A stretch of 64,000 nt of DNA from Tenodera sinensis (Eukaryota; Arthropoda; Insecta; Mantodea; Mantidae): positions 65,549,421-65,613,420 of the forward strand of contig CM060966.1 in the NCBI GenBank assembly GCA_030765045.1, in the 5' to 3' direction. The notes below the pieces were generated by a model, which worked only from the letters and a program-made list of their open reading frames with translations, was not told where the DNA came from and ran no database searches. Within the stretch, counting starts at the first letter, position 1; the number at the start of each line of letters is the position of its first letter. The position numbers and the translations under genes were made by a program. Positions 32,957 through 43,555 of this stretch are shown in pieces.

Positions 32957-34810
32957 ACTGGGAAATACAAGTGAAGACGGTGTGCACCAGTACGGTTTCG
33001 GAGGCTATAGAAGTGGGCCTCTGAGCAAAGGCCTCCGCTAGAACTGTAGCAAAGTTCGCTTGTAGGTGCAACGGGATTTTTCCCATCAAGTACAGGAACC
33101 GTTCATCAGGGATCAGCGCATTGTTCTGAGATGATTGAGGTGTCGGCAGGTATGCCAACAGACGCTTCTGCGCAGGTTGCCGAGGTGGGGCACCTCTTTG
33201 GTTCCAGGGAGCAACGGTGTTTATGGCTGCAGCTCTGGATGTGCTTGGAGGAGCAGGAAGCTGTGGTGGAGCAGTTCTCGGAGCTTGTGATGCAGCTGTG
33301 AGCGTCTGCTCAAGAGTAGGTGCTGCAGGTACACTGACTAGTGCCTCAGATGAAGTGGACCCTGCCGTTAGGGCTGCAGCGTAGTTTTTATGATGCAGTG
33401 GCTCGAGAGGCCCCAAACCTGGGAAGCAGGCACCTCTGAACGCCTCTTAAAGAAGGCCGAAGGGGTTCCCACGGCTAGGTACAGCGTCGAAGCGGGTACG
33501 CGGAACGTTTTTTATTGAGATGTATCTCAATTCTGGACTCCTGCCAGGAACGGCATTTTGCATATCTGCAGGAATGGTCGCCCCCACAGTTGAAGCAGGT
33601 TGACTTGGTGCCCTGCACACCAGGTAATTTGCAGTCAGTTCGTTTGTGGCTTGGCTCGCCACAAAAAGAACATACCGGCTGCAGCCGACATTCTGCTGCA
33701 GTGTGTTGAAACTGCTGGCAGTTCGTGCATTGCAGTGGTCTTGCAGGTGGACTGTAGGGTTCAACGCGGACCAAGGCGTTGAACATCCTCGTTTCCTTGT
33801 AAATATTATTTGAGTGGGCCTCCTTGAGGGCCACTCGGAAGTGAGGTATAATCTGTGGTGGTTGGCTGCGGTTAGAACGCAGTTGCCCTACGCGCTCCAC
33901 AGGGTAACCCAGTTCTTTGAGATGTGGCGTGACCTCTGCCTCAGTAATGTACATGGGCAGGTCCTTCAGTGTCACGTACATTAATTTTTCATCAGGTAGT
34001 AAAGTTGTCAGGTACTGCACTGATCCCTCGCTGAGTACTTTACGGATTTTGCGGTGGTCTTCCGGAGTGCTAGGCATAGAGGCAACTGTCCCACTCATGT
34101 TTTTGACAATATATTCTACATCAGGGTGGGTAGTGTTCAGGAATGTAGTCAACTCACGGGCCTTTTGTGGGTACCGGAAGAAGATAGGGGTTGTGTTGTG
34201 CGATCTCCTTGGAGCTGTAGCTTGCATAGGACCTGCAACTACCCCATCGGAAGTGTCCATGCTTGGCTCATCTCCTGTAGGAGCCTGGGACGTAGTAGCA
34301 TTTTGGCTGATGGTGGCCAATGGCTCTAACCTGTTAGATGAAGGTACAGGTTACTTTAAAGAGGGCTCCATGTTCCTATTGAGTTTACTAGAAACGGTTT
34401 GCCACTCCTGCTCACGTGGAATGGCCTTTTCATGAGACTCCAGGTATGTTTTTATGGCTTCTACACGTAATTTGTGCGCACACATTATTTTGTATAGGGC
34501 TGTTACCTCTTCCCTAGAGATGTTATTTGGCAAGGCTTGCAGGATTTGTTGCTCAGCCTGCGCGGTGCCTTGCCTTCTTCTCACTCGCCAGTACACTATG
34601 CACTTCTGGCGAGAGAGGTATGGTGGGGTCCACAATCAGTGGGTTGTCTAAGTATAGTTGGAAGTTCCCACCCTCAAGATAGTAGTAGAGAGTGGGGTTT
34701 GCTGCAGATGATAAAATTGTTGGCCCTTGGTTGGTACTTGGTGATGGGACGGGTACTCGACCAGATGATGGTGCAGCAATCTCAACGCTGCTTAAAGTGG
34801 GATCAGCCAT
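32940..34810 (-). pseudogene. Jockey-like LINE ORF1 (gag-like nucleic-acid binding protein)
   Basis: Starts MADPTLSSVEIAAPSSGRVP at 34810. One frameshift near 34555 joins a helical segment (QILQALPNNISREEVTALYK). A stop after NMEPSLK precedes a long open stretch (281 codons, 33475-34320) with SVQYLTTLLPDEKLMYVTLK, ELGYPVERVGQLRS, IPHFRVALKEAHSNNIYKE and three zinc knuckles: CTNCQQFQHTAAEC, CSFCGEPSHKRTDC and CFNCGGDHSCRYAKC. A Pro/Ala-rich C terminus ends YGRQE at 32940. LINE ORF1 proteins of this type coat the RNA and return it to the nucleus. Frameshifts near 33480 and 34555 disable it. Confidence 0.8.
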
Positions 34811-35232
34811 CGTCGTCCTTGTTTAATAGCCAGGCGAGCGCTGGTTAGCGCAGATAGCAGAGGGCCGGACCAAAAGGCGCCTTACCAGTCTTTTGACTGA
34901 TGGCTAAGGCCTTGCTATCCTACTCCCCGGTCAGTTAGTCTCGTAAGTCGGTGCTGTAGAAAGCACAAAAGTAGCCTAGTTGAGAGGTCAACTTGGTAAT
35001 GTTCTTGATTCACCAATCGGCGTGATTAATATAACAGCCATTCACTAGGCTGCCTTGCTCGTTGATTCTTTAAATAAGTTTCGGGATCCACGCAATGTCA
35101 GTAGACATGCACAAATTCTCCACTCTGGTTCGCTGATGAATTTCGCAGTTGCAAATGCAAGCGCCAATCAGCTTGTAGCAGGAGCACTTGTGTAGCTACG
35201 TCCGCTTCTGACGAAGGTACAAACGCAACTCG
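34811..35232 (-). other. 5' UTR of the Jockey-like LINE
   Basis: Non-coding sequence between the ORF1 start and the right TSD. The minus strand begins cgagttgcgtttgtaccttc immediately after the TSD. Presence of this UTR and total length argue for a full-length insertion. Any internal promoter cannot be assigned by eye. Confidence 0.5.
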
Positions 35233-35242
35233 TCATATCGAT

Positions 35243-35949
35243 AATATTCACGTTCAAGTTCCAGTTCTCTATTAAATGTGTTATTTACTCCGCGATCTGG
35301 CGCTGGCATTCCTAATCTAACAAACTGCCAAACATACCTTCGATCAAGAGCAAAGCCTGATTATGCATCTCCTGGTTCGCCTCAAGATCAGGATTTCTTG
35401 AACTGACATGAATTTGATGTAAAATGTCTTCTGATGCGTTATCTTTGTATTTGTTCCCCGGTTCACGTGGATTAGATGGGAAGCATGTAGAAATGATGGT
35501 AGAAAATAATGTGCGTATCTGACTTGCAGAAATAATTGCTTCAGCGATTGTCGTGCACCAATGAGTATCGTTTTCAAGCAAATTGAGCTCTTGACATGCA
35601 GCACGAAATGTTGGGCACACTATACAATTAACAGTTCGTAGTGATTCAAATCATGTTGGCCCACGAACATTCAACAGTAACAACCGCAAATAGAAACATT
35701 CATCATTCTTTGGATGAACTGTGTAAATACGACCAAGAGCATCGTAGAACGCATATCCGGATGATCAGGAACCGCATCGCCTTGCCTCAGACGTAGAAAT
35801 TTCTTCGATGAAGCGTTCCAAGTGTAATAACGTGGATCTCCGAGTAAAGCAACGTTCGTGCGAACAGATCGCCTTGGCGAGTCTTAAAGAAACTGGTTAA
35901 TGTTGTCACTGGAGGTGTTTCAACAAGTTGAGCAGCATTCGACGCTGTG
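35243..35949 (-). pseudogene. Helitron Rep-Hel, region between Rep and helicase
   Basis: In order: FTASNAAQLVETPPVTTLTS, FARTLLYSEIHVITL, CPTFRAACQELNLLENDTHW, SQIRTLFSTIISTCFPSNPR, SEDILHQI-like ASEDILHQIHVSSRNPDLEA, NQALLLIEG and, after a frameshift, GMPAPDRGVNNTFNRELELE. This is the conserved Rep-to-helicase region of animal Helitrons. It starts right after the solo LTR and ends at the Jockey-like TSD, where the frame continues at 24900. Several stops are present. Confidence 0.8.
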
Positions 35950-35953
35950 AAAT

Positions 35954-36650
35954 TGAAACCGAAATTGTGAACGCCATAATTATGGAAATAATACTGCTTC
36001 ACATGGCAGAATTAAATAATCGGGACATATTAAAATCCTCGCATGTATAAAGGTACAGACCTGTGAAGATTGTTCAGGGTTAAAATTGTCAGAAGGGACA
36101 CTTAATGTTACAGACAAGTCATTAGTGGCAGGTTCCAGGTAGTCACCCTGACACTTTGTAAGACCAGTTTTCCTGGAAATCGTTTAGTGCAGGTGTGTTG
36201 AACAGGAAAAAAGCGATGGTCAGGTAGGCTTCCGCGAAACCCTGTTGCCACTGGAGAGGTAATAAGGGAGTGAAAGGCAGTCACTTGTCGCCCAGATCCC
36301 CTAGTGAGCAGGTCAGTCGGGACACTTGCCATCCAGATCTCCGAGCGAGCAGGTCAGTCACGGGACTTGCCTTTCGGATCCTCGAGTGTGAGAACACATT
36401 ACATTTTACAGTAACAATCTTCGGTCTTAGTAAAGACACAGTAACGACTTTACGTTTCTAATAGCGATCGGCAAATCTCAAGCACTATTTTAATTGAGAA
36501 TAAAAGTGTTTCAACGAGAGTTCTGGCTTTTATGTGAAAATGCCCACGCATACCCAGAAATTAAGGTCCATGCCGAGCAGCCCGAGCAGAAAACACCTGA
36601 GAGCAGCATTCCGCTTACGATAGCGGAACAGAGGAGGTGACACCGCGTCA
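35954..36650 (+). mobile_element. solo LTR inserted in the Helitron
   Basis: A 697-bp insertion starting TG (tgaaaccgaaattgtg) and ending CA (ggtgacaccgcgtca), flanked by the 4-bp direct repeat aaat (35950-35953 and 36651-36654). Removing it restores the Helitron codons for VYF-TASNAAQ in frame. A TATA-like tataaag at 36045-36051 and an aataaa at 36499-36504 fit plus orientation. The TG...CA ends and 4-bp duplication suit a Ty3/gypsy-like or Bel-like element. No internal coding region remains. Confidence 0.7.
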
Positions 36651-36654
36651 AAAT

Positions 36655-38462
36655 ATACTCTGTGACCGTTCTCCAGATGCACCGCCAAATGTACAACAGT
36701 GGGATCACGTTCGTGAATAGGGAATGAGAATATACGCCAAGTTGCATCATTGCAGTTCATGTATCTAACAACTTGATAGCACGTAAATTCATCGTCGGTA
36801 TTGAATGTTTGAATGCCCAAAACGGCCATATCGCTGCCTTTCGTGACCTATTTGCAAATGTATTTAATGGACTTCACCGAATTGCAATACTCAACGTTAC
36901 AATGTGCCTTGAATGTTTTTGAAAGAAGTGGTGAATATGGAACGATCCAACTGTTGTCAAACAAGAAATCGTTCCCTTTCACTTTCGTTGTAATAGTTCT
37001 AACGTTATCATCGGGTGATCGACGTCGATACAGTGGATACCCATCGTTGCCAGTAATGATTTCTGGCAACGATGTTGTCAATTTTCGTGGATAACGTTTG
37101 AAACACTTGCCGTCGACCATTCACGGCGATTGGCGGGTGATGGTACCACATGGTCTATGGATCATATTCGTAATAACATCATGTAGGTCTGGATCTGTTT
37201 CGGGATCAGGAATCTCTGCACATATGATATCATCTATTTGATCTGGTCGAATTCTTTCGACTAACCAAATAACAACGTGTGCATGCGTGCGGCAAGTCTC
37301 GTTTTAGCCATTCGATTGAATACATCCAGCATCGAGTAATCCCAAACACGTGTTGCTTAACAATGTAATTCATCAGCGAACGGATTTTTTACTTGAAAAC
37401 ACGTGCGGTGATGTGCCGATCACTTGATGTATGTCCGGGAAGCAGTATTTGAACAATTTCTATCCATTTCGGATTGGATGTAAATGTAATGAATAGGTCT
37501 TGCAGACCATAATGACGAACATATGCTATTGCATCTTGTGCATATTCATGCATGTGACGCGGGCTACCTATATATGTCGCCGGTAAAATAGTCAATCGAC
37601 CAACATTAGATGCATCGGTGCTAATTGCATCGCGTAAATGGATATACTCTTCCGAATGCAATTTAGCTTGGTTCAACCTAATGAAAGTTAGGTGCTCTGT
37701 TTCGATTTTGACGTACATGTCGACGCAATATTGTTGAACCAATTGACGAAATCGCAACAAATAGTTGTCAGCATTTTGACGCATCATCAAACGTTATGTA
37801 TAATAATTCATCGAACTACTACTTGTTAGATTCCTCACCGGAAATAAATACAGTAAAATTATTATTTTAGAAGTAAAACTCACGTTCATATTCCTTGAAG
37901 GGCTAGACAAAATTTGACCACTAAATCTCCGAAGTCACTTTTAGCATTCAATGGTATTGATACCATTTAATGGATTAATAATCTTGATATTGAAGTGATA
38001 TCCATCGTCTCTTGGCCAACATCGGCGGGTATTGCAACGTGTCATATGAACGGTGTGTTTCATATATTTTTTGTTTAGTTGCCAAATATTTTTACGGGTA
38101 AGCACAATATCGCTTGCTTCAAAGTTATCACCAACAATCAGGATTTCAACTTCTTCTATTGTTGGAGCGTTAAATGCGCGTTCATGTGTTCGAGCTGGTC
38201 GTTTATCCGCTCTGATCGCGACTTTGTAGTCATTGTTTGGCATACGCTCTAATGCAGTCTTGAACAGACTGACCAATGCTCGATGTTCATAAAGCAATTG
38301 CTGTAGATCTTGAAGAATTACTCTTTTCACTGCTGTGTTGATCTCTTGAAGCCGATCAAGTTGCTCCTGCATATTGCCCATTAACTACATTTGTAAGAAT
38401 TTATGTTGTGCATCTTCAAAAGGTTGTAATGATCCAATTGGATGCTGAATCTGGCCTTGAAT
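36655..38462 (-). pseudogene. Helitron Rep domain (HUH nuclease region)
   Basis: After the intron: IQGQIQHPIGSLQPFEDAQH, VKRVILQDLQQLLYEHRALV, LERMPNNDYKVAIRADKRPA, TIEEVEILIVGDNFEASDIV, then DNYLLRFRQLVQQYCVDMYV, TILPATYIGSPRHMHEYAQD and LFITFTSNPKW. The HUH segment near 37276-37300 reads L-P-H-A then, one frame over, H-V-V-I-W, because an extra 4-nt unit (tgca) sits between the histidine codons. Then come MVDGKCFKRYPRKL, SKTFKAHCNVEYCNSVKSIK and WRIFSFPIHERDPTVVHLAV. This is the rolling-circle replication initiator part of the Rep-Hel protein. It is clearly dead (frameshifts, a ~120-base anomalous stretch near 37830-37950). Confidence 0.8.
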
Positions 38463-38649
38463 CTGTAAGTCGAGAGCAAAATCTGTATTACTGATTTAAA
38501 ATCTCGTGTTTTTAATTATACTCGTACTATTCCTTTTATTTTATTTTATTTTTTTTGCCTAGAGACAAATACATATACTTAACAGACTACATTTTATCAA
38601 ATTTTTTATCATAGTAGAAAATGGACAATTACTCTTGAACATAAATTAC
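38463..38649 (-). other. probable spliceosomal intron in the Helitron gene
   Basis: On the minus strand the exon ends CCAACATTCAAG and the interruption begins GTAATTTATG; it ends TCGACTTACAG before ATTCAAGGCCAG. Removing 187 bases with GT...AG ends joins FNPTFK to IQGQIQ, the uninterrupted order expected in Helitron Rep proteins. The interval is T/A-rich and has no TSD, which argues against a transposon insertion. Confidence 0.65.
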
Positions 38650-38721
38650 CTTGAATGTTGGATTAAATCCGTGTTTTTCTTGAATTTCCGCTTCAAATGA
38701 AGTAATTTGAAAACAGTTATG

Positions 38722-38862
38722 GTATGTATTATTATTTATGCCAACAGGCTACTGCTGGTGTGTGTGGGCAATGTTTAAGAGGTGGAATCAGGACTGAAAA
38801 ATTTAATGCCATAGCCGGGATTTGAACCACGGATCTTCCGTTTATCGAGAGTTTCGCCACGA
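38722..38862 (-). repeat. tRNA-derived SINE, family 3, inside the Helitron exon
   Basis: Minus-strand gaagatccgtggttcaaatc (B box) then ccggctatggcattaaattt, gattccacctcttaaacatt, gcccacacacaccagcag and gttggcataaataataata, the full family-3 order with an (AAT)-like tail. The Helitron coding sequence stops at one side and resumes on the other. Confidence 0.7.
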
Positions 38863-39179
38863 AGGAAGAAATGCAATGGCTCTGGTGGCGGAACCAATAA
38901 TGACAATTTCACTCTGTCATTAAGGCAGCACAATCCAGGCGTTTCTCCAGCAAACTTCAATGCCCCACAATGCTCTCAAACTACGTCCAGTAGACCAATG
39001 CAAACGAAAGGATGCGAGCTATAGTCAATTGTGCAATCGTATAGAAACGCTGCTCGATTCAAATCAACACTTGAAGTATTTCTTCTTGCACTTCGAAGGC
39101 TATCTCGTTGTTGGTCCGTGCGATTAGCTCGACAATTTGTCGTTTCACGTGCTGCCTCCCTTTGCTCTTGTGTTTGAGA

Positions 39180-39207
39180 AGCACGAAGTAGGGCCCTACT
39201 TCGTGCT
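39180..39207. repeat. perfect 28-bp palindrome
   Basis: agcacgaagtaggg then ccctacttcgtgct with no spacer, inside the N-terminal Helitron coding sequence. Confidence 0.85.
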
Positions 39208-39537
39208 GTTCTCGTGCAATGTGTCGTTCTTCATCAGTTAATTGATTCGCAATCTTCCATAGCCTAATTGCATTACGGCTCCGTTGGGAAAGATTATATC
39301 TTCTTGGTCGCGGCATTATTAGTAATAATACTCACACAAAACAATTTTCAAAACAATTCACAGACAACATTAATTAAATAAATTACACTTTCGCGACGTA
39401 AATATTTATATAATATACTGACTCTGACTGGATTGACAGAATAATCTGTAATGATTGAGTGAGACCAACTGATTTGACAATTTTTTTTAATTAAGTCATT
39501 TGTTCATTTGTCAATTTGTTCTATATTTAAGTAGCTT

Positions 39538-39688
39538 GAAGGGAATTAAACCGAGTGCATCCCATGCTGCACAATATGTACATAGTCTAATTCAATCATG
39601 TCTTGCTGACATGCGATTGACATACTTAATTTTTGTACTTTTTAATTTATTTTTGCATTATCTTAAAGGTAGTGAACTAAATATTTAG
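39538..39688 (+). mobile_element. inverted Helitron 3'-ORF fragment
   Basis: About 150 bp, nearly 90% identical by eye to the complement of 23436-23585, including the coding tail KGIKPSASHAAQYVHSLIQS. Similarity ends at the aaatattta block. It belongs to a second, plus-strand Helitron-like copy. Downstream, 40070-40133 reads aaaatcggtccagccgttct then cgagttctaag and ends gttttatatattaagg, which recalls other insect transposon ends. Confidence 0.6.
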
Positions 39689-40133
39689 CTTATTTGTTCT
39701 ATATTGACATATTTTCCTTAATTTACGCAAAATAAATTTCTGAACGCACGCATAAATGTTTGACAACTGTACAATAATGTCAGTAATGAAAAAGGATTAC
39801 ACTTTTAAAATCTAAAATACACCATTATGCGAATATTGTAGATATATCTTGTCGATTCGAAATCTTTATTTAGAAACGTTCTTTAACTTGGGTGTAGAGT
39901 TTACCGTATCGTCGGAATGAACATTAAATGTTTGGCAGTTACGAAACCCATGATCTTTTGTATGGGAAAATGTTGTTTCTTTTATTTTTTTCCGTCAATT
40001 TTCCAATGTTTTAATAGTTACTCTGCTATTCGGGACGGAGACAAATATAACAAATCAAAAACCATAAAAATCGGTCCAGCCGTTCTCGAGTTCTAAGTGT
40101 TCGAACAAACCTGACTTTGTTTTATATATTAAG

Positions 40134-42582
40134 GTAAGTCTGATAGCGATCCTTTAATGTTCCTCCTTAAGTTCAAACTTTCAGTAAAGGATTGGTCTTC
40201 ATCCAATCGGACAGGTCAATTTGCACTAAAGGACAGGTGTTCCACCAATCAGAGCATTCCCATGCAGCAATGGCAATGGGCAATATCGTTTAATTCTCGA
40301 AACGCAACTGGCGCGAGTTTAGAAAACGCTAAAAAGTCGGACACTACTGACAATGAGGTGCAACTTACTCCGCCTAAGTAAGATGCACCTTACACAAAAC
40401 AGACAAATTATCTCATCAGCATCAACTTCCAAGAATATTGCACTAAGCACAGTCGCGCAAATTAATTTCACTAATTGTGCAATAAATAACTTATACATGA
40501 AATAAAGTTTCCTCTGAAAACCAATATTTGCCTGCTAGTTCTCTATGTTACGTAGCATTGCAAGGTTATCATTTTCATCATGCAGCTGTGACGTGCTGGA
40601 AACGAATTGATCGTTTAGCGCCTGCGCAGAACGCCAAATATCAGCTGATGCAATATGTAAGTCATTGTCCCTTGTGAGTGTACATTTTACAATATTTCAA
40701 CTATAAAACTAGGTATATGGTCGAGCGTAAATTGCCGTATGAACCTTAACTATGATGGTAATTAAGACAATCGTATGAAAATTAGGAAACTCATTTCCTA
40801 AAATATAGATACTCGTATCTTAATTACTACCATTGTAGCCTCGTTGTATAATATACTTTAAGTTGTAAATGAGGAATATGTGTTAAAACATTTAAAAAGG
40901 TAGTAAATTGAATTATTTAAGAACTAGTTAAACTAAGGAGGACTGAACTAAAATTTCACATGTCTATTTTATTTAATATTGTACCTTTTATTGGGTTGTG
41001 CATAACAGTATTGAAAACCAGAATAATGTTTGACTTAACGTTCAGGATCTACAGGTTGTTTTTCAAACCGGCAGAGTACTGTGATGTCAGCCGGCTAGCC
41101 AACTTCCTTGCAGCAGGTATCTCCTGCCGGAGCAGCTCATCAGTCTAAGCGTGAAGTTTTGATAGGAATGTGTCGTCAATACACATAATACCCAAGATAT
41201 AAAATTACACTTCTTTGAATTTGTCTCATATATATTTTAATATTTAACCCCAGTTTTATTGCAAAGGCAGTACAAACTGAGCTTCATTTCAATGTGACAC
41301 CGTGTGAGACTAGTTCAGTAACTCCTGGTAATTACATACTTGTATTGAAACTTGTATTCATTTTCTTCACTCATCATGTGTGTTACATGGTTTTTCTCTC
41401 CACTCATAAGTTCTATTTTAAATTATTTTACATCTTTTTACATACCCATTCTCCAGCCCATTTAGATATTCCACGAAGTGCCCACTACTCCTTTCCCTTG
41501 GGGAAAATTATGATGTAGAGCAGCTATCACTGATCTGATATACATGCTAGAAATGTGTTCGTTTCGGGACATACTTCAAGCCCTTATTGGGGCAGGATTC
41601 AGACCTTCCCGTACGATGAAAATGACTGATCTGTGTAATGTCACTTGAAAGTGTTCTTTCTTAACACACGTATTCTGTAAAATTCTAAAATAGCCAGTTT
41701 GTGTTCTTAACTTACTTCACTCAACGCATTATGAGCATATAACTGAAATCCTACCCAATTACAGGCACTAGTAATGTGATCTAGAATTACTGACGTGAAC
41801 TTCCCACAACCAAGTCTATTTAGGACCAATTCTGAGCCGTTACGCACCATTTTCCAGGGGGCTTTTGAATACTGTATATTTTGAATATACTACATTGTGT
41901 CTCCATTTCGGCACACACTAGATAAAAAATGCACACAACAAAAACTACAGCGCATTCAACGGGACTAATTTTACAGGTTATACGAAAATACCGCACGATT
42001 TCACATGAAACAATTGTAATCATAGTTCAAATACCTCCTTTACATTAAAAAGCGGTGTTAATTTAAAAAGGTAAACAGGGATTTAAGTAGAAAGTATTTA
42101 CAGATTAGTTTATGGAAAGCCCGAACTTTATATTGTTGATCCAAATGCTCGCAATTAAAGTTCCCTTTTAGAGCACAACAAATTCAGTTATTTCGTTAGC
42201 GTTAACATCCTTGACAGTGCTGAAAATCCTGGGCTGTCAAATTTACCGTCTCCAGTTAATGAAACTTTTCCATTTTGGCTAGCAAGATTCTGCTGTTACG
42301 TTGCTGTAGCCAACCACACTTTATTGTAGGTGAAACGCTATGTCTAATGCTACAAAATGCGGGGGCACACATGAAGCACAAATGAAAAGGTCAGCGAAGC
42401 AACTGAAATAATTAAAGCTTAAACTACTTACATATGTGTTCCCAATTTGCGTAGTGTAATTTATTAACGGCCATTAATGAATAGAGTTTTCACAGATTGT
42501 GAACGCCCCTAAATCTTGCCTGCACGGAAATAACAGTTTTGTCAATTTTACAACAAAAGTTAATCAGCGATAGCAAACATTG
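40134..42582. other. no recognisable gene
   Basis: Long AT-rich stretch without recognised repeats. The ORFs at 40157-40381, 41294-41518 and 41820-42023 have no known motifs. Confidence 0.45.
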
Positions 42583-42695
42583 GGCATCCTGGCATATATA
42601 TACTTTTTCTACTACTTGTAAGTAGAGGAAGTATTGTATTCCGCCCAAAAATTCATGTCGAGATTTCACCAAAAATATGTCTTGAGGCCCCCTGA

Positions 42696-42696
<1 letters not shown>

Positions 42697-42753
<57 letters not shown>
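42697..42753. repeat. poly(A) tract inside FamX copy F
   Basis: 57 A at the site where other copies have only a short T run (tgctttttta on the element's strand). Confidence 0.9.
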
Positions 42754-42755
<2 letters not shown>

Positions 42756-42783
42756 TTTTTTAGAAAAAGGTCTGCGCACGCGC

Positions 42784-42785
42784 CT

Positions 42786-42845
<60 letters not shown>

Positions 42846-42846
42846 T
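42784..42846. repeat. (GT)n microsatellite inside FamX copy F
   Basis: About 30 GT units with one interruption, at the FamX repeat site. Confidence 0.92.
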
Positions 42847-43555
42847 GTGAACCTGTGGACAGCATAACTCAAAAACCTAAAGTAGGTTAAAAACCAAAGT
42901 TGATGTTTAAGTTCAATATCTTTTAAGGATGCAACAGGAAGATTTTGAAGAAAATTCCTCCACCCTATACTAGGCTTTACGTGGAAAATTTTGATTTTCT
43001 CGAAAATAGCTCAAACGATTTTGATTAAAATGCTAAATACGTAAGATATTTTTATGACAAAAGAAATATGTATTTTGAATTTTCTGGCTATAGTCCATGT
43101 ACTCCTGTTTACTCTGGATGACTTTTGAATAACTCGTACACCGTAAGAGATAAACAAAATCTTACCATACAAAAAATGTAGATCTCGCTAAAACACACAA
43201 TTTATGCCGGAATAAATTTTTTTGTAGAGTGGACCATTTCGGAGATATTTCTTGTTATTTGTGCCAGTTTCGGAAAACTTAAAACTTTCGTGAAATGGAA
43301 CATCGTTGCTCATTTTTTATATGTTGAGCGTGCAAAGACAATGGGATCTCAAAGCTTTAAAACATCTGACTAATGCTCAAAGCTTACTGTATTCTAATAT
43401 TCTCCTGACACCTACAAGGAAATAAGCAATAAGATAATTTCTGCAAATGCTTATCTCAAGTAACATGAAGATATAGGAATAAGAATTTGTAAGAATGGTT
43501 GGTACAAGAGTAGAGAAAGTCATGTGAGTGTAACACTTCAGATTCGGCATCCTGG

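Larger units (their letters stand above)
24911..35232 (-). mobile_element. Jockey-like LINE inserted in the Helitron (itself split)
   Basis: Flanked by the 10-bp TSD tcatatcgat (24901-24910 and 35233-35242). Removing it joins the Helitron codons in frame (YYRYELDQ). Subtracting the nested LINE and its TSD copy (5160 bp) leaves about 5.16 kb, a plausible full length: 5' UTR 34811-35232, ORF1 (gag-like, zinc knuckles), ORF2 (endonuclease plus RT, no RNase H) and 3' UTR 24911-25188. Gene order, ORF1 zinc knuckles and the lack of RNase H fit the Jockey group; clade assignment is inference. All ORFs carry frameshifts. Confidence 0.85.
38650..39316 (-). pseudogene. Helitron Rep-Hel N-terminal exon (split by a SINE)
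   Basis: Starts MPRPRRYNLSQRSRNAIRLW at 39316, the basic N terminus usual for these proteins. Later come KFAGETPGLCCLNDRVKLSL (zinc-like C-C), PPPEPLHFFLRGET, then the SINE at 38722-38862, then TYHNCFQITSFEAEIQEKHG and FNPTFK at the splice donor. About 13 residues expected between GET and TYHNCF are missing at the SINE site. The chosen start is the first Met of the conserved stretch. Confidence 0.7.
42593..43545 (-). repeat. FamX copy F (complete, with flanking repeat)
   Basis: Full-length minus-strand copy, from gtgttacactcacatgactt (near 43540) to gtagtagaaaaagtatatat (42596). Flanked by a 10-bp direct repeat ggcatcctgg (42583-42592 and 43546-43555), the only FamX copy with a convincing TSD. 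Two internal sites are expanded: poly(A) at 42697-42753 and a (GT)n tract at 42784-42846. Confidence 0.8.

Noticed and set aside
35954..36650. The insertion in the Helitron as a second intron
   Set aside because: It does not begin GT or end AG on the coding strand, and it has TG...CA ends with a 4-bp duplication.
37830..37950. A further intron in the Rep region
   Set aside because: A GT (gtatca) and an AG (aacaag) can be found, but the joined frame meets an immediate stop and the boundaries are ambiguous. Not claimed.
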